The notes under the pieces were generated by a model. It did no database searches and was not told the DNA's origin. It saw only the letters and a list, made by a program, of their open reading frames with translations. The position numbers and the translations under genes are program-made. A DNA stretch of 64,000 nucleotides from Bathynomus jamesi. Taxonomy: Eukaryota; Arthropoda; Malacostraca; Isopoda; Cirolanidae. The stretch spans positions 282,501 to 346,500 of the forward strand of contig JAJOZX010002357.1 in the NCBI GenBank assembly GCA_023014485.1. The letters run 5' to 3'. Below are positions 11,462-22,932 of this stretch, piece after piece (within the stretch, counting starts at the first letter, position 1; the number at the start of each line of letters is the position of its first letter).

Positions 11462-11822
11462 ACTGTAATAAACGCAGGTACAAAGGTGAGAACAAAGATA
11501 GCTCTACTTTCACATGTACCAGGTAGGAACACTGTTGAATTGTGGTTACTTGCCGCTTCCAAGCAATATATATATAATATATATAATATATATATATATT
11601 ATGTGAATGAAAATATTTCTGGTTGATGCAACATTCAGTTCTTTTCCTAATTAACTGACAATCATAAGACTTTTTAACGGAACTTTCTTATTATAAAGTT
11701 TATATTTTTTCGTTTTAAATTTCAAAAAAATTAAAGTTAATTTAAAATTTTTTATTTAAAGTTACCCATCATAAAGTTTTCCTAATTATCGCAGTTTTTT
11801 AAGAGTATGATAAATATGGTTC

Positions 11823-11859
<37 letters not shown>

Positions 11860-11869
11860 CATATATATA
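11429..11869. other. AT-rich spacer with (TA)n tracts
   Basis: (TA)n at 11429-11456, 11568-11600 and 11827-11860. No gene recognised. Confidence 0.6.
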
Positions 11870-12028
11870 CACGAAAATTATTGCACGAAAGTAGCACGTG
11901 AATAATATTTATGATGAAAATAACCACGAAGGAAAATTAAAACAAAAAATAGTGTCATCCTGAAGAACATTAGACGAAAGCGCTTCAGCGTTATTTGTTG
12001 TTTTAATTTTCCTTTGTGGTATTTTCAC

Positions 12029-12030
<2 letters not shown>
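11870..12030. repeat. Hairpin repeat related to the one at 8640
   Basis: CCACGAAGGAAAATTAAAAC (about 11922) is matched by the reverse complement TTGTTTTAATTTTCCTTTGTGG ending near 12018. The central part contains CATTAGACGAAAGCGCTT, which is also in the 8640-8771 hairpin. The preceding block (about 11870-11910) is the reverse complement of the segment following that hairpin (8771-8815). (TA)n follows at 12029-12092. Confidence 0.7.
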
Positions 12031-12092
<62 letters not shown>

Positions 12093-12094
<2 letters not shown>

Positions 12095-12310
12095 AATACA
12101 CGTACCTAATGTGCATGGAACAAGGAACTCCTGTGGGAAAATTAAATTCACTATAGTCGAATAAGTGATGGTAAATGGCAAATACTAAAATTTTTTCTTT
12201 TTCATGATGGAAGCCCAACGCGGGCAACGGGTCACTAGCAAAGAGGCCCCAAAATATAGCTTCTTTCATCAGCTATTTGTTAAGCAGATAGGACCCAGCT
12301 TTAAACCCTA
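12093..12310. repeat. Dispersed repeat R, copy 1
   Basis: The block beginning GGAACAAGGAACTCCTGTGG and including CGGGCAACGGGTCACTAGCA recurs with clear similarity at 50690-50905. Its first about 25 bp also recur inverted near 61297. Unknown class, no coding sequence. Confidence 0.7.
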
Positions 12311-12488
12311 AACCCCGTCTCAAAGGTGGGTTTGTGTATTGCGTAAAAGTTATCTCAGAGGGAGTACAGTAACAAAAGTTCGTTACGGAAGGAAATCAGC
12401 GTTCTCTGCTTTTGTTTCAGGTTTATAACTAATGAACAATATGACTGATTATACCAGGCAAAAGAAAGTAAAATTAATTTTAATAAAT

Positions 12489-12600
12489 GCTGCTTCTTCT
12501 GGGGACATTTAAAGTCGGTTGTTTACCACAGAAGACCATGAGCTATTCACCAGTTAAAAGACTTACGTGATTGAATTAACATGTGTCAGTAGCCCTGTTC
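12489..12600 (+). pseudogene. Short mariner-type transposase relic
   Basis: One frame reads CCFFWGHLKSVVYHRRP, a stop, then AIHQLKDLRD and another stop, which resembles the DFFLWGHLKxxVYxxRP block after the third catalytic Asp of DD41D/DD37D transposases. Only about 35 codons survive and two are stops. No termini recognised. Confidence 0.45.
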
Positions 12601-13076
12601 AAAAATCAACTTTTTCTTATTTTCATAGGTTTCTGTACTTTTTCCCATGCTTTTTGACCTGAAAAGGCCGAAAATCACAACCATTTTGACCTAGGTTATT
12701 GGGAAGCATTGCCGCATGGAGCTTTAAGTTTTCTGCCTTGAAATCGGCCAAAAGCACCAGTTCCGAGGTCCCTTGAATCATGTTTTGCACTATAACTTTT
12801 TATCTAAACAAGATAGAGCAACAAAATAGGCACCAAATTAAAGTGTTTTTAATCCTCTTTCTAACTTATACAATTATGATAGTCTTGGAACAAGAAACGG
12901 CACATTGGTACATACAAAGATTTCAGAAATATCACAAAATTCGTTTTCTCACACTCAAGGCAGACAAGGCGCCTTATTCATGACACAAATTTGAGATTAA
13001 CATTTTGTCACAAGTCTAATCGATCAAGAAGTGAAAGCATTACATGATGATTAATTTCATAATGACATTTACACAG
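12601..13076. other. Downstream flank of the minus-strand DDE-type gene
   Basis: Non-coding, less AT-rich than most spacers. Probably 3' flank or 3' UTR of the gene whose stop codon is at 13077-13079. No poly(A) signal was assigned. Confidence 0.4.
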
Positions 13077-15616
13077 TCAGTTGTTGAGAGTTTGTTTCTT
13101 GAAGCTGTCAAAGCGGCGTCTGTTGAACTCCACAGCTTGAAGGAGATAGTCCCTTTGCTTGGCATCTGTTGTTATGACATTTGCAAAGTCGCTCATCATC
13201 TTGACACCACGTTCAGCAATGTCATTCACCGCTTTCAGATTCTTAACATAGTCCAACGCTTTTCTGTAGTCCTCATTCTGTGGCCAAGACGTGACAGGTT
13301 CCAGAAGCCACTCGGATCCAATGTTCAGTGTGTCCAGCAGGAAATGTGATTCTGGGCCAATGAGATCAACCAGGGTGGTCTTAGCTGTGACTCTCTGGAA
13401 TAGAGGCTTTCCTGTTCTGAAGCTGTCTGGCTTCTCAGTGGCATGTAACTGGGCAGCAATGTCGTGCTTCAATGTGTCACTCAATCTACTGCTGAACAGG
13501 GCAAATGGCACGACTTCCTGCGTCAGGTACCATTTGTGGTTTTCCATCTTATTAAGTACTGCATCAGCAAGCTCTGGGTCAGTTTTCTTGTACTTCAACA
13601 TGTCCTGGATTAGACTTAGATCATTCACGGGAGCATCTGCAGCAGACATTGACATCATCCATACAGGAGTGTAGAACAGCGCAAGGAAGGTGTTGAGTCT
13701 TTCCAGCTTTGATACAGTCTTCGTCGTACTGAAGTTGATCTGCAAACATCAGCATTTTCATGGAGTACAGGTTTCTGGCCATCCATCTGGCCTGATGAAT
13801 GGCGCCTGGTCGACTCCAGTGAATACCTCGAGGAGGCGTTCCTCCAAGAGCAATGACTGTCAGTTCAGCCATTTCCCTGTAGTCGGCTCTTGGAAGCCTT
13901 TCTGCTGTTAGAATGTCTTGGAGTATTTCTTCACTGTTCTTCTTCTTTTCCTTCAGCCATTTGCTGTTGATAGCCAGCATCTTTGGGTTTTCCTTGGACA
14001 AGTCCGTCCAAACATCCTTCAGATGCTCAAACCAGGGATTATCTGGCCCCTTCACCTTCCCAAACAGCTTCTCCCAAACTGCTCCTACTAGGATTTCCAG
14101 GATGTGATGTCGACAGGCCAGATAAAACACCTTTTTGTTCAGCATTTTCTCTAGCAGTTTGGCAGCTCCTCTGTGAACTCCACTGTTACTGGATGTAGTG
14201 TCAAAAACAAGGGCAGTAACATTATCCGTAAGTTCCCATGTCTCCAGTAAATCCATTGAAGCCTCAGCCTGAGCTGTGCCAGAAGAATTGTCGATGACAG
14301 GTACTCCCAATAACTTTCCTTCAGTGTATGAAGGTGGACCAGACACTAGCACAGCTAAAGTCTCTGAGGTACTTCCAGGTTCACTGCCCAAGACATCTTT
14401 GAGCAACTTTCCATCCCAGTGTAAGGCAGCGTACTGTGGGGGGTTTTCACAAAACTTGGACATGTGACTCTGGCTGATATTATACCTGGACAGCATTCTG
14501 TTGCGACGTGTTGTTGAGGTTGAGATGACGAAGTTATCCAGATCAGCCCCTCCAGCTTTCAAGGTGGCAGAAACCATGGCAGTAACTTGATTGTCTGATA
14601 AACCAAGACGATCAGCTGTATTGCAGATGACATCACATTCCATGACCTTCCTTGGAAACGTCAAAGTCACACTAGTCACAGTGTCTTGATGGTGAGAACA
14701 TCCAGGACGAGGCTGATGGTAATCCATGTCCTCTGTTAGCGTCGTTGTCAGTTGAGTCACCCCAGGTAATGTCATCCACATGAACAACTGCCTCTTGTTC
14801 TGCTGCAGCTGTAAAATAGTACAACATGTTAAGACAGTAATTGTTAAGTACATGCTAAATATAGCAATGGAGTAAAACTTAAAACTTTTTGTAACGTTCA
14901 AAGTAATTAGTTTTACCTTGTTCTTGTCTATGCTGCAGTCTTTCATTCCTCGCTGCTTGCTGCAGGGATCTTGTCTCAAAATCTTGTCATGACCAGACAT
15001 ATGACCTTTCCTCTCAGTCTTTTGGTCTTCGTAGAACCTGATATCCTCATCTTTCTTCTCTCTGGATAACAGTCTGTTGTTCTGTATTTCCTGGATTGCA
15101 TCTGGAGCTCCTATATCGAACAGGCTGTCTAATTCCAGCACAAATGCTCCTCTTTTTCCTCCAGGGTTACTTGCTCTTCCTTTGCTTTTCACCAGAGCAC
15201 GATGTTTCTCATGTAGTTTCATGAAGAGCTTCATTGCGTTGTACTTGGTCATTGTCTTGATCCTAGCCATCTGCCAGAATGGGGATGATAGATTCAACTG
15301 TTTCATATGCAAGGTCTTGAACCATGGGCCTCCCTGCATTTTCCGGTAAATTCTGAAGATTAAGGAAATACTGGAACGCCTGTCTGTTGGTGGGAAGCTG
15401 GGAACCACTGATAAAAGCTGAAGGGTATCCAACCAGGAAAGTTTCAGTGAGAGATCTGGTAGATGGCCCAGTTGACACCTGCCTGTGGACAGTACGTGGA
15501 GGTTCTGAGATATCAACTGTGCGCCCACGGAGCTCCCTCAGCTCCTTGCTTAATGCCATTGTGAAGTTGTAACTTGTAGATGGTTTTCTAGATTCTGATT
15601 GAGTTTCTGTTGTTTC
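13077..15616 (-). pseudogene. Intron-containing RNase H-like (DDE-type) transposase-derived gene, frameshifted
   Basis: Minus-strand coding sequence in at least two exons. A first ATG lies at 15557-15559 (MALSKELREL), but the frame is open upstream to a splice-acceptor-like TTTTTCAG at 15617-15618. A canonical GT...AG intron spans 14809-14916 (108 bp). Motifs include LVFDTTSSNSGVHRGAAKLL (Asp near 14200), YLACRHHILEILVGAVWEKL (a C/DxxH-type motif, about 14110) and QARWMARNLYSMKM (RW motif, about 13770). This D, C/DxxH, RW order is seen in hAT/P/MULE-like RNase H-fold transposases. Single-base frame changes near 15270-15290 and 13700-13750 interrupt it. The family is not named with confidence. 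No TIRs were found. Expression is unlikely unless the frameshifts are sequencing errors. Confidence 0.6.
14809..14916 (-). other. Intron of the DDE-type gene
   Basis: On the minus strand the segment starts GTAAAACTAATTAC and ends TATTTTACAG. Removing it joins ...KNK to LQQNKRQLF. The 108 bp insert is a multiple of three and has no stop, so it stays open if unspliced, but its translation is hydrophobic and unlike the neighbouring sequence. Confidence 0.65.
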
Positions 15617-16158
15617 CTGAAAAATGATAGATAATTATTATTATTATTATCATTCTATTGATGGGATTGCTAAGGTCGATATGTTGGAGTTATACAAATT
15701 TCGTCGAATGGAAATTTGATCAACACTCGGTTAATTTAATTGAACCTAACCTCACCTAAACCAACATAACATAATCTAATCTACGCTAAGCTAATCTAAC
15801 TTAGTGTAAGCTATTCTAACGTAATCTAAATGTAACCTAACTTATGCTAATATATTCTAATTTAGTTGAACGTAACTCGTAAGATACTTGTCGATATCCT
15901 TTCGACGAAATGTCGCACAACATTTCTGAAGCAACGTACGACGTGTGCCATTAAGAGCATCTCAGTGCGACTTGGCACCAGTAGACACTGTAGACAGGCC
16001 ACAGGAGTGAGAGTTTTTTTTTAACCCTTTAGAGTACAGTGTTAACTTTACTGATTTTGTTCTGGCTAACGCCAAGCGATTTTATTCATTCTCGGGAAAG
16101 ATCTCTGTGCAGTAAAAGGTTAATTTTACCACTCTTAGAAAGTACTAACTGCACTCAC
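15617..16158. other. Spacer with degenerate CCTAA/TCTAA array
   Basis: About 15740-15870 is a run of variants of ACCTAA, ATCTAA and ACGTAA, resembling a decayed arthropod telomere-like (TTAGG)n tract on the C-rich strand. An ATT triplet run lies near 15637-15650. No gene. Confidence 0.5.
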
Positions 16159-16160
16159 CT

Positions 16161-16245
<85 letters not shown>

Positions 16246-16246
16246 C
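16159..16246. repeat. Self-complementary (CA)n(TA)n(TG)n microsatellite
   Basis: A CA run, a long TA run and a TG run follow each other, making the whole 88 bp tract its own reverse complement. Confidence 0.95.
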
Positions 16247-18706
16247 GCGCGTGTACGGGCCACTGCCCGCTTGCGACTTTTATGACGAATGCACTTTGGA
16301 CGATCCAACGAAGGAAGGTGGTCCTTTTTGATTAAGCTCGGCCTTAGCCGTAGAGCATCCAAGTAACAAGAATTGAAAATAGTTTTCTACCAAGGTTTTT
16401 CGAAGGAGCGAATGGAAACGCTTCAGTTCTCAATGGGAGTCTTCGTTCACTGAAATAATTTTTATTATACAAAGTATATACAGAACGAGGCACTGAAGGA
16501 GGGAAATGACTTTATAGCCTCTTACGATAACCGCTGATGATCAGAAATTTACAGGGGGAGAGGTTCGACCTCTCGCAACAACAGCTCAAGCGGGAATTGA
16601 AAGGGAGACGATTGACCTCGGTCAAGGGCTAAGGAAGGAATTATATGAGGTGTTAATCAAATGAAGATACAGGTAGGAATTTAAAGTGAGGTTTGACCTC
16701 ATCGAGCAAGGGCTAAGGCAGGAATGATTTAATTTACAATACAAGAAATAAATAAGTCTAAATTTTGGGGGAGTGCAGTTGAAGGTTAAGTTCCCACTTT
16801 AACTGGAGATCTGAACAATTCTTGACGTTAAGCATAATTTAAGCATTCAACGAAATTTAGAAAGATAAAAAATTAACGAAAGGTACTAATTTTGCAAAGT
16901 ATACATTTTTGGATGGCGACATAATGTCGGGGTTGTGCACCGAGTACATTACGTACATTAATTACATCAAATTAAATTATTACAGTTAATTACGATTTTA
17001 GCAAATTGTTAATTGACATATCTGATACTGAAGTAATCTAAATAGGTGATATAATTTATATAATGAAGGAAAGTTATCCGTTGTTCTATAATTTAAAGGA
17101 AATTAACAGCAATGTTACATATTTATAATTAACACTGATTACGCCAAATTATGTCAAATATTATTAGAAAATGGTTGGTTATCATAGTTTGAAACCTAAA
17201 TAGCCAGCGATGAGGAAAGCGGAGGAAAGATACGATGTACTTACTTCCCATTAAAAGCACACGGACATTTATGATAACGTAACACATAAGTATCATAACA
17301 TAGAATTTGAATGACAGTTAGGTAGAAAGAATAAGTACGAGTAATGAGAACGTGGATAACTATGTGACGTAAACAGATAACGAACCAATGACCTGGCATG
17401 GAAACAATACAATATATTATAATAATTTAACATAATATCCTAATGTTATAAATTTGTAGCAGAAGCAAGAGAGAGTTTTTTGTTTGAAGACATTCCAATA
17501 TAAGATGTTTAACTAGTGCGCTGACAGAGACGATTAAGCTGACTATTATTCTAGGATTTAATTAGGTAGTCAGGGACGTATTGGGGAAAGATGGATTAGG
17601 AGTATAACACATAAAGTACATGGGCACATACATATATATAACATAACACACATAAAAATGCTTTGAATTAGGAGCAAGCAAGAAAGAAGGTTTCGGAGTC
17701 AGAAGCTTGCTTTTGGAGATGTCATCGGAATTCGAACACTCGTGTCAGCATTAACGAGTATCTTGCGAGAAGTTAAATAATTAAAAGAAAAAGTAAAAAT
17801 TATTAAATAAGTGACTGCGTACACATGGACGTAATAACATGCAAGGCATTTACGTGTATACACGGACGGATAGGTTGATAGGGCATAGGTAGACAATAGG
17901 TAGATGAATGAATAATTAATAAAACTAATAAAAGATAGCGGTCAAGAGAGGACATGGACGTATGAATGAATATGGTTGACAATATTTTATATTATATCAC
18001 ATTAGATAAGACAATGTACGGTATACATAATAACTTATATAGTATACATTCTGGGGAAGTTATCATACATTGAATACTAAGATTCAATATTCAAGATATG
18101 ACAAATGCGAGAGGAATCAATTTAATTTACTATGTCATAGTCTACGCATTATACAATATACGTTAATTCATAATTAATACGCCATAGTTATTTAATTCGT
18201 ACGTACAGTATAAAATATTGGTCATTATTGGGAAAAATGAACGGAAACGAATTAGAGAGACACAGTAATGAAGGGTCTACAGCCATGGTACAAGAGTGAG
18301 TGAAACTATTAATTAAATATATACACTTATACGAGTATACAGTAAATATTAAGGAATTGGGTGCATTTGAGGAAGAATTAAGTAAATGAGTAAGGAAGTA
18401 CAAACAAGGGTTCAAATCATACCACATTCAATGTACATCGTACATGCATAATCTAATAAAATTTAGGGATGAGGGTTAGATGCAAGACAACAGTAATTAA
18501 TTATAATAAATTCTATAACAAATTCAAAAATGGAGATATGGGTAATATTGTGATGGATATGTTAAACGATCTAAACCGTCGATTGTCATGTTTGTACTTT
18601 AAGGGAATGAAATTAAGGGACATTCGCTTCTCAGAGCGAACTTCTAATGGCACAAACATGGATACAGCTCAAACATGGAAATGGCAGGTTGCACGGTCGG
18701 TTGTGA
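16247..18706. other. Long spacer, nothing recognised
   Basis: About 2.4 kb with many CATA/TACA-rich words. 16540-16700 is less AT-rich, with a repeated GACCTCNNNCAAGGGCTAAGG pattern (about 16615 and 16696). No open frame has a recognisable motif. Confidence 0.5.
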
Positions 18707-18744
18707 TATATATATTTATATACACCCGGTATATATATATGTAT

Positions 18745-18791
<47 letters not shown>

Positions 18792-18794
<3 letters not shown>

Positions 18795-19015
18795 GGTGCA
18801 ACAAAAGTCCGTTCTCATAGGGAAATATGATACAACAGAAGTGAACGAGAAAATAGTTTTAACTATACATTACAAACGATACAATCAACTTACCAATTAA
18901 TCCAGTACATGCTCAAATTGCATTCCATTCAATTCCACGAAATACATACAAACTCATCACGATCAGTTCTGTTATATCTTATTTCCCTATGAGAACGGAT
19001 TTTTGTTACACCATC
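18792..19015. mobile_element. Mariner-type MITE, about 224 bp
   Basis: The left end CAGGGTGCAACAAAAGTCCG and the right end (reverse complement of GATGGTGTAACAAAAATCCG) both continue TTCTCATAGGGAAAT, giving about 35 bp TIRs. TA flanks on the left; the right-hand flank has decayed to TT. No coding content. Confidence 0.8.
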
Positions 19016-19148
19016 TTAGATGAGGTTAATTAAATAATTTCGATCAGGTTAAATGTCATTCATAACTGAAAATGTTTCAGTTTTGTAAACAACAGATCTT
19101 GTCAAAGATCTTTGGAGATATATATTATATATATATATATATATCATA

Positions 19149-19447
19149 CGCCTCGGTGATGTAGTGGTTAGCGTCGCTGACTACGAATCCATCGGCCCCG
19201 GGATCGAGACCCGATGACGGCAGGCGACGCGCAGCAAAACCCAGCTGTTTATCCTTCCACACAATAAAAAAAATTGGTTGGTAGACAAATGAGTACCCTT
19301 GGTAGTCTGGTTGCTAAGACGCTGGGATTCTGGTGGGGCGTGGTTCGGATTCCATGTTAGACTGTAGGTTTAAGGTGGAGTAACAAGCTTGACCTTCGTC
19401 AAAATGAACAATTCAGGCGGAAAATAAACCAAGGTTAACCAAGGTGT
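19149..19447 (+). mobile_element. SINE-A, copy 1
   Basis: tRNA-like head with A-box-like GATGTAGTGGTTAGCGTCGC and a B-box-like GGGATCGAGACCCG. A linker follows (CCCAGCTGTTTATCCTTCCA), then a second tRNA-like A box (TGGTTGCTAAGACGCTGGG), then a body ending AGCTTGACCTTCGTC...GGTGTATATA. The copy is followed by a long (TA)n tract. Three other copies lie in the window. Pol III-transcribed, non-autonomous by structure. The tRNA-like head is not a functional tRNA gene: no proper anticodon stem or acceptor stem was found. Confidence 0.85.
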
Positions 19448-19458
19448 ATATATATATA

Positions 19459-19533
<75 letters not shown>
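19448..19533. repeat. (TA)n microsatellite
   Basis: Long AT run between the SINE-A tail and the Tc1 element's left end. Confidence 0.95.
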
Positions 19534-19538
<5 letters not shown>

Positions 19539-21153
19539 GTGCTCATAAGTATTCGTACAATGAAATATTTTAGTTATATTCGTCCTTATCTTCTGTCCAT
19601 GCATAGGATATTTATGAAAAGTTTACCGGTCGTTTGAAAAATGTAACAAATAAAAAAATTAGTTCAACTCCAACATATAATATAAAACAACAAAGAATTT
19701 CAAGAAAATAAAAAAAAATTAAAATGCAAAATTTTTCGTACATTTACGCGCAAAATTATTTAATACTTTGTCTGTCCAACTTTTTCTTGAATGACTTCAT
19801 TGATTCGTTTTGGGTATTTTTCTACAAAGTTTCGACATCTTTTAGTAGAAATTTTAACCTATTCTTCTAAGGAAAATTGTTGCAATTGATTCAGATTCAA
19901 AGGTTTCTCTTGCGGACAGCTTTTTTCAAATCAAACTGTAAATTCTCGATTAAATTGAGATCTGGGCTTTGACTGGGCCACTCGAGAAGCTTGAAATTCT
20001 TTTGTTGAAGCCATTTCATGGTGCTTCTACTTTTATATTTTGGATCATTATCTCATTGCAGTATCCAGTTACGACCCATTCACAACTACCGAACTGAAGG
20101 CAATACATTTCCTAAAATTTCTTGATATTTCTTCGAATTCAAGATTCCATTGATGACAGCAAGGTTTCCTCGACCAGAAACATTAAAGCATCTCCAAAGA
20201 AGCAAACTATCAGTACCATGTTTATCCGTAGGAAGGATGGTTTTTCCTTGAATGCAGTATTTGATTTTCGACAAATATGCCGTTGCTCGTTGTTCCCGAA
20301 TAATTTAATTTTGGTCTGGTCTGTCCGGAGAACTTTCTTCCAGAATGCAAATCCATCATTTTGGTGATCCTTGGCGTACTTTAAACGAGCTTGTTTGTGC
20401 GCTTTCTGTAGCAGAGGTTTTCTTCGTGCACGTGTTCTATGCAGCCCATTCTTTCTCAATCTATGACGTACAGTAGAGGGATGGAGATCGATCTTAGACA
20501 GTCTTAATGTTTGGCAAATATCACCCGCAGTCATTCGTGGATTCGCAGCGGCTATTCTTTCAATCTGTCTAGCTGTACGTTCTGAAGTCTTACAAGGTCG
20601 TCCACACCTTGGTAGAGTTTTGATTGTTCCAAAGCCTTTCCATTTCTTTACAATTGCAGCAACCGTCGTAAATGGAATTCGAACTTCTCCTATCTTCCTA
20701 TAACTCTTTCCATACTCGTATGTAGCAATAACAGATCTCTTAAGATCTGTAGACAGCTCTTTACTACGACGACCCATTGCTTACTAATGGCTTGTACAGT
20801 CATCCGTCTTCCATGAAGATTTAAAGAAAAAATTCTAGAATTCACAATTGCCAACAATCTTTACTCAGTAAACAGCCAATAAAAAATTTAAATTCTTGAA
20901 GCCTAAGATGGACACACAAAGTATTAAATAATTTGGTAAATAAATGTACGAAAACTTTTGCATTTTAACTTTTTTATTTTCCTCAAATTCTTTGATGTTT
21001 TACATTATATGTTCGAGTTAAACTAATATTTTTATTTGTTAAAATTTTCCAGACGAACGGTAAATCTTTCATAACTATCCTATGCTTTGTACAAAAGATA
21101 AGGACGTAAATGACTGAAATATTTCTCTGTACGAATATCTACGAGCGCCACTA
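19534..21153 (-). mobile_element. Tc1-type transposon, full length but inactive
   Basis: Termini: TAGTGGTGCTCATAAGTATT at the left, and the reverse complement of TAGTGGCGCTCGTAGATATT at the right, both followed by CGTACA. Length 1620 bp, normal for Tc1. Subterminal sequence is also inversely similar (ATGAAATATTT, GTCCTTATCTT). The interior holds a minus-strand transposase with lesions. A direct TA target is included at the ends. Confidence 0.9.
19770..20777 (-). pseudogene. Tc1-like DD34E transposase, broken
   Basis: Starts at ATG 20775-20777 with MGRRSKELSTDLKRSVIATY. This is followed by a bipartite helix-turn-helix region (GRPCKTSERTARQIERIA between the two; then TVRHRLRKNGLHRTRARRKP). The first catalytic block is RTDQTKIKLFG, keeping the Asp. 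A frame change near 20210 separates the middle part (20086-20274, TDSLLLWRCFNVSGRGNLAV). A TGA precedes DNDPKYKS (second Asp, about 20050). PDLNLIENL (Glu, about 19955) follows in another broken frame. Full family length is present, but at least one frameshift and one stop make it inactive. Confidence 0.85.
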
Positions 21154-21431
21154 TGTGTATATACAGTATATGAAAATGAAAATGAAAAAGTTTATTGGCA
21201 GACCATTAGTCCATATGACAAATATTAACAGTACGAACTGACAAAAGAATACAATGAAACTTCAAATACTGCACTGAGGATAGACATACAATTAATGAAA
21301 AATAGTACGGTATTATCGAAGTTAAGTGGAACTACAGACAAACGTTTTCATACCATGAATTCCATAGCTTGGAAGACATATGACAGGACTGATGAATAGC
21401 TTGGATAATCGGGTTGGTTGATTTTTTAATC

Positions 21432-22864
21432 CTATGCATTAGACTGTTGAGCACGTCTTATTACTTCCGGGAAGTTCGAGACATTAGAGGCAGCAAACAT
21501 TTGCGAAGCTGAGCATCTCCTGGGTAATTTATGTAAGAGTCTAAAAGATCTGTTGTATAGCAAATTTAGGGTTCTGCCAGAACCTTTTTTATAATTCATC
21601 CAGAGTATAATTTCACCGAAATACTTAAATTCTTGAACTTCCTCCATTACTTCACCTCTCATTTTGAAACTAATATTAGCTGGCTGATTAGAGCTTTTAA
21701 GATGGAATTGCATAACCTTAATTTTTGTAACATTAAAAAGAATATCATGTTTCTACGAATATAATTCGCAGACTTTTAGCAAACAATCTAGACCTTTAAT
21801 AGAAGGACTTATTAACACCATATCATCGGCATAGACTAAATTATTTATCCTTGTGTTATCTATACAAAATCCAACTGTTGCCTCATTAAGTGAAGCAATT
21901 AATCCATCAATATACGCATTAAACAGCAGAGGAGAGAGCAAAGGGCCTTGCCTCACCCCACAAGAGGAGCCAAAACATTCAGATAGTACATTGACCCATC
22001 TAACTGTAAAAGATTGGGGAGAATACGAAAATTTCAATAAATTTAATATATACATGGGAGCTTTCCTGTCTTCTAATTTTTTAAATAGAATATTGTGGTT
22101 CACTCTATTATATGTCTTACTTATATCTAGAAAACAGCTATAAATAATTTAATTACTGTCAGTATATTTAAATATAATTTCCTTCGATACATAGATACTC
22201 AGATCAGTTGAGTGGGACTTTTTAAAACCAAACTGATTAAATATTCATAAGTAATCCTTTAATCGGTGTAACAAGAGTTTTTCTAGTAGTTTCGAGAAGC
22301 AGGAGGAGACAGCAATAGACCTGTAATTATTGCTGGACAGAATGTTCCCATACTTGACAAGGGGCAAGGTATATATCCTTATGAACTCTGCAGGGGTATA
22401 ACTATGAACAAGCATGGCTGAGAAGAGCAATGAGGTATACAGACACACCACGTCATTGGCATATTTTAAGTGTTCATTCGATAGGTCATCTACCCCTGAT
22501 GCAGAACCAGTCTTTAACTCTTCAATTAACCTCTTAACTTCAAGAACTGATATTAAAGTATTTTCCCTTGTCCCTACCACGGGCGTTTCACTGCAGCCTA
22601 TCTTAAGATTAGCTCTACTCACACTATTAAGAATGTTTGAGTAGTGGTTTTTCCACAGCCTTGCAATTTCATCCTCCCCCGACACCCCATCGATTGTTGG
22701 GGGGAGGGCATTTTTGACACCTGTTTCATTCTTAACGAATTTCCAACGTTCTTTTTATCTTTATTCAAGTTAGCCTCACATGCTTTTGATAATCGAATTG
22801 AATCTTCCTGTTGACATCGCCTTATGGCTGTCTTATACTGACCCGTACTTCTACACATATTCAT
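21432..22864 (-). pseudogene. LINE-B copy 1 reverse transcriptase and tail
   Basis: Fragments on the minus strand: EDEIARLWKNHYSNILNSVS and a linker ending ASGVDDLSNEHLKYANDVV (22245-22685), then PLVKYGNILSSNNYRSIAVS (RT finger motif). Next are SCGVRQGPLLSPLLFNAYID and NNLVYADDMVLISPS with the YADD box (21753-22103), and a C-terminal part with LLHKLPRRCSASQMFAASNV (21432-21713). Frame shifts and stops occur between 22245 and 22103 and between 21753 and 21713. Catalytic YADD is intact but the ORF is not. Confidence 0.85.
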
Positions 22865-22932
22865 GTATACTGGTCCTAATGTGGGTCTACCATAAAGGCA
22901 CCATAAATCGTAGGCGTTTTTCGATTCCCTCT

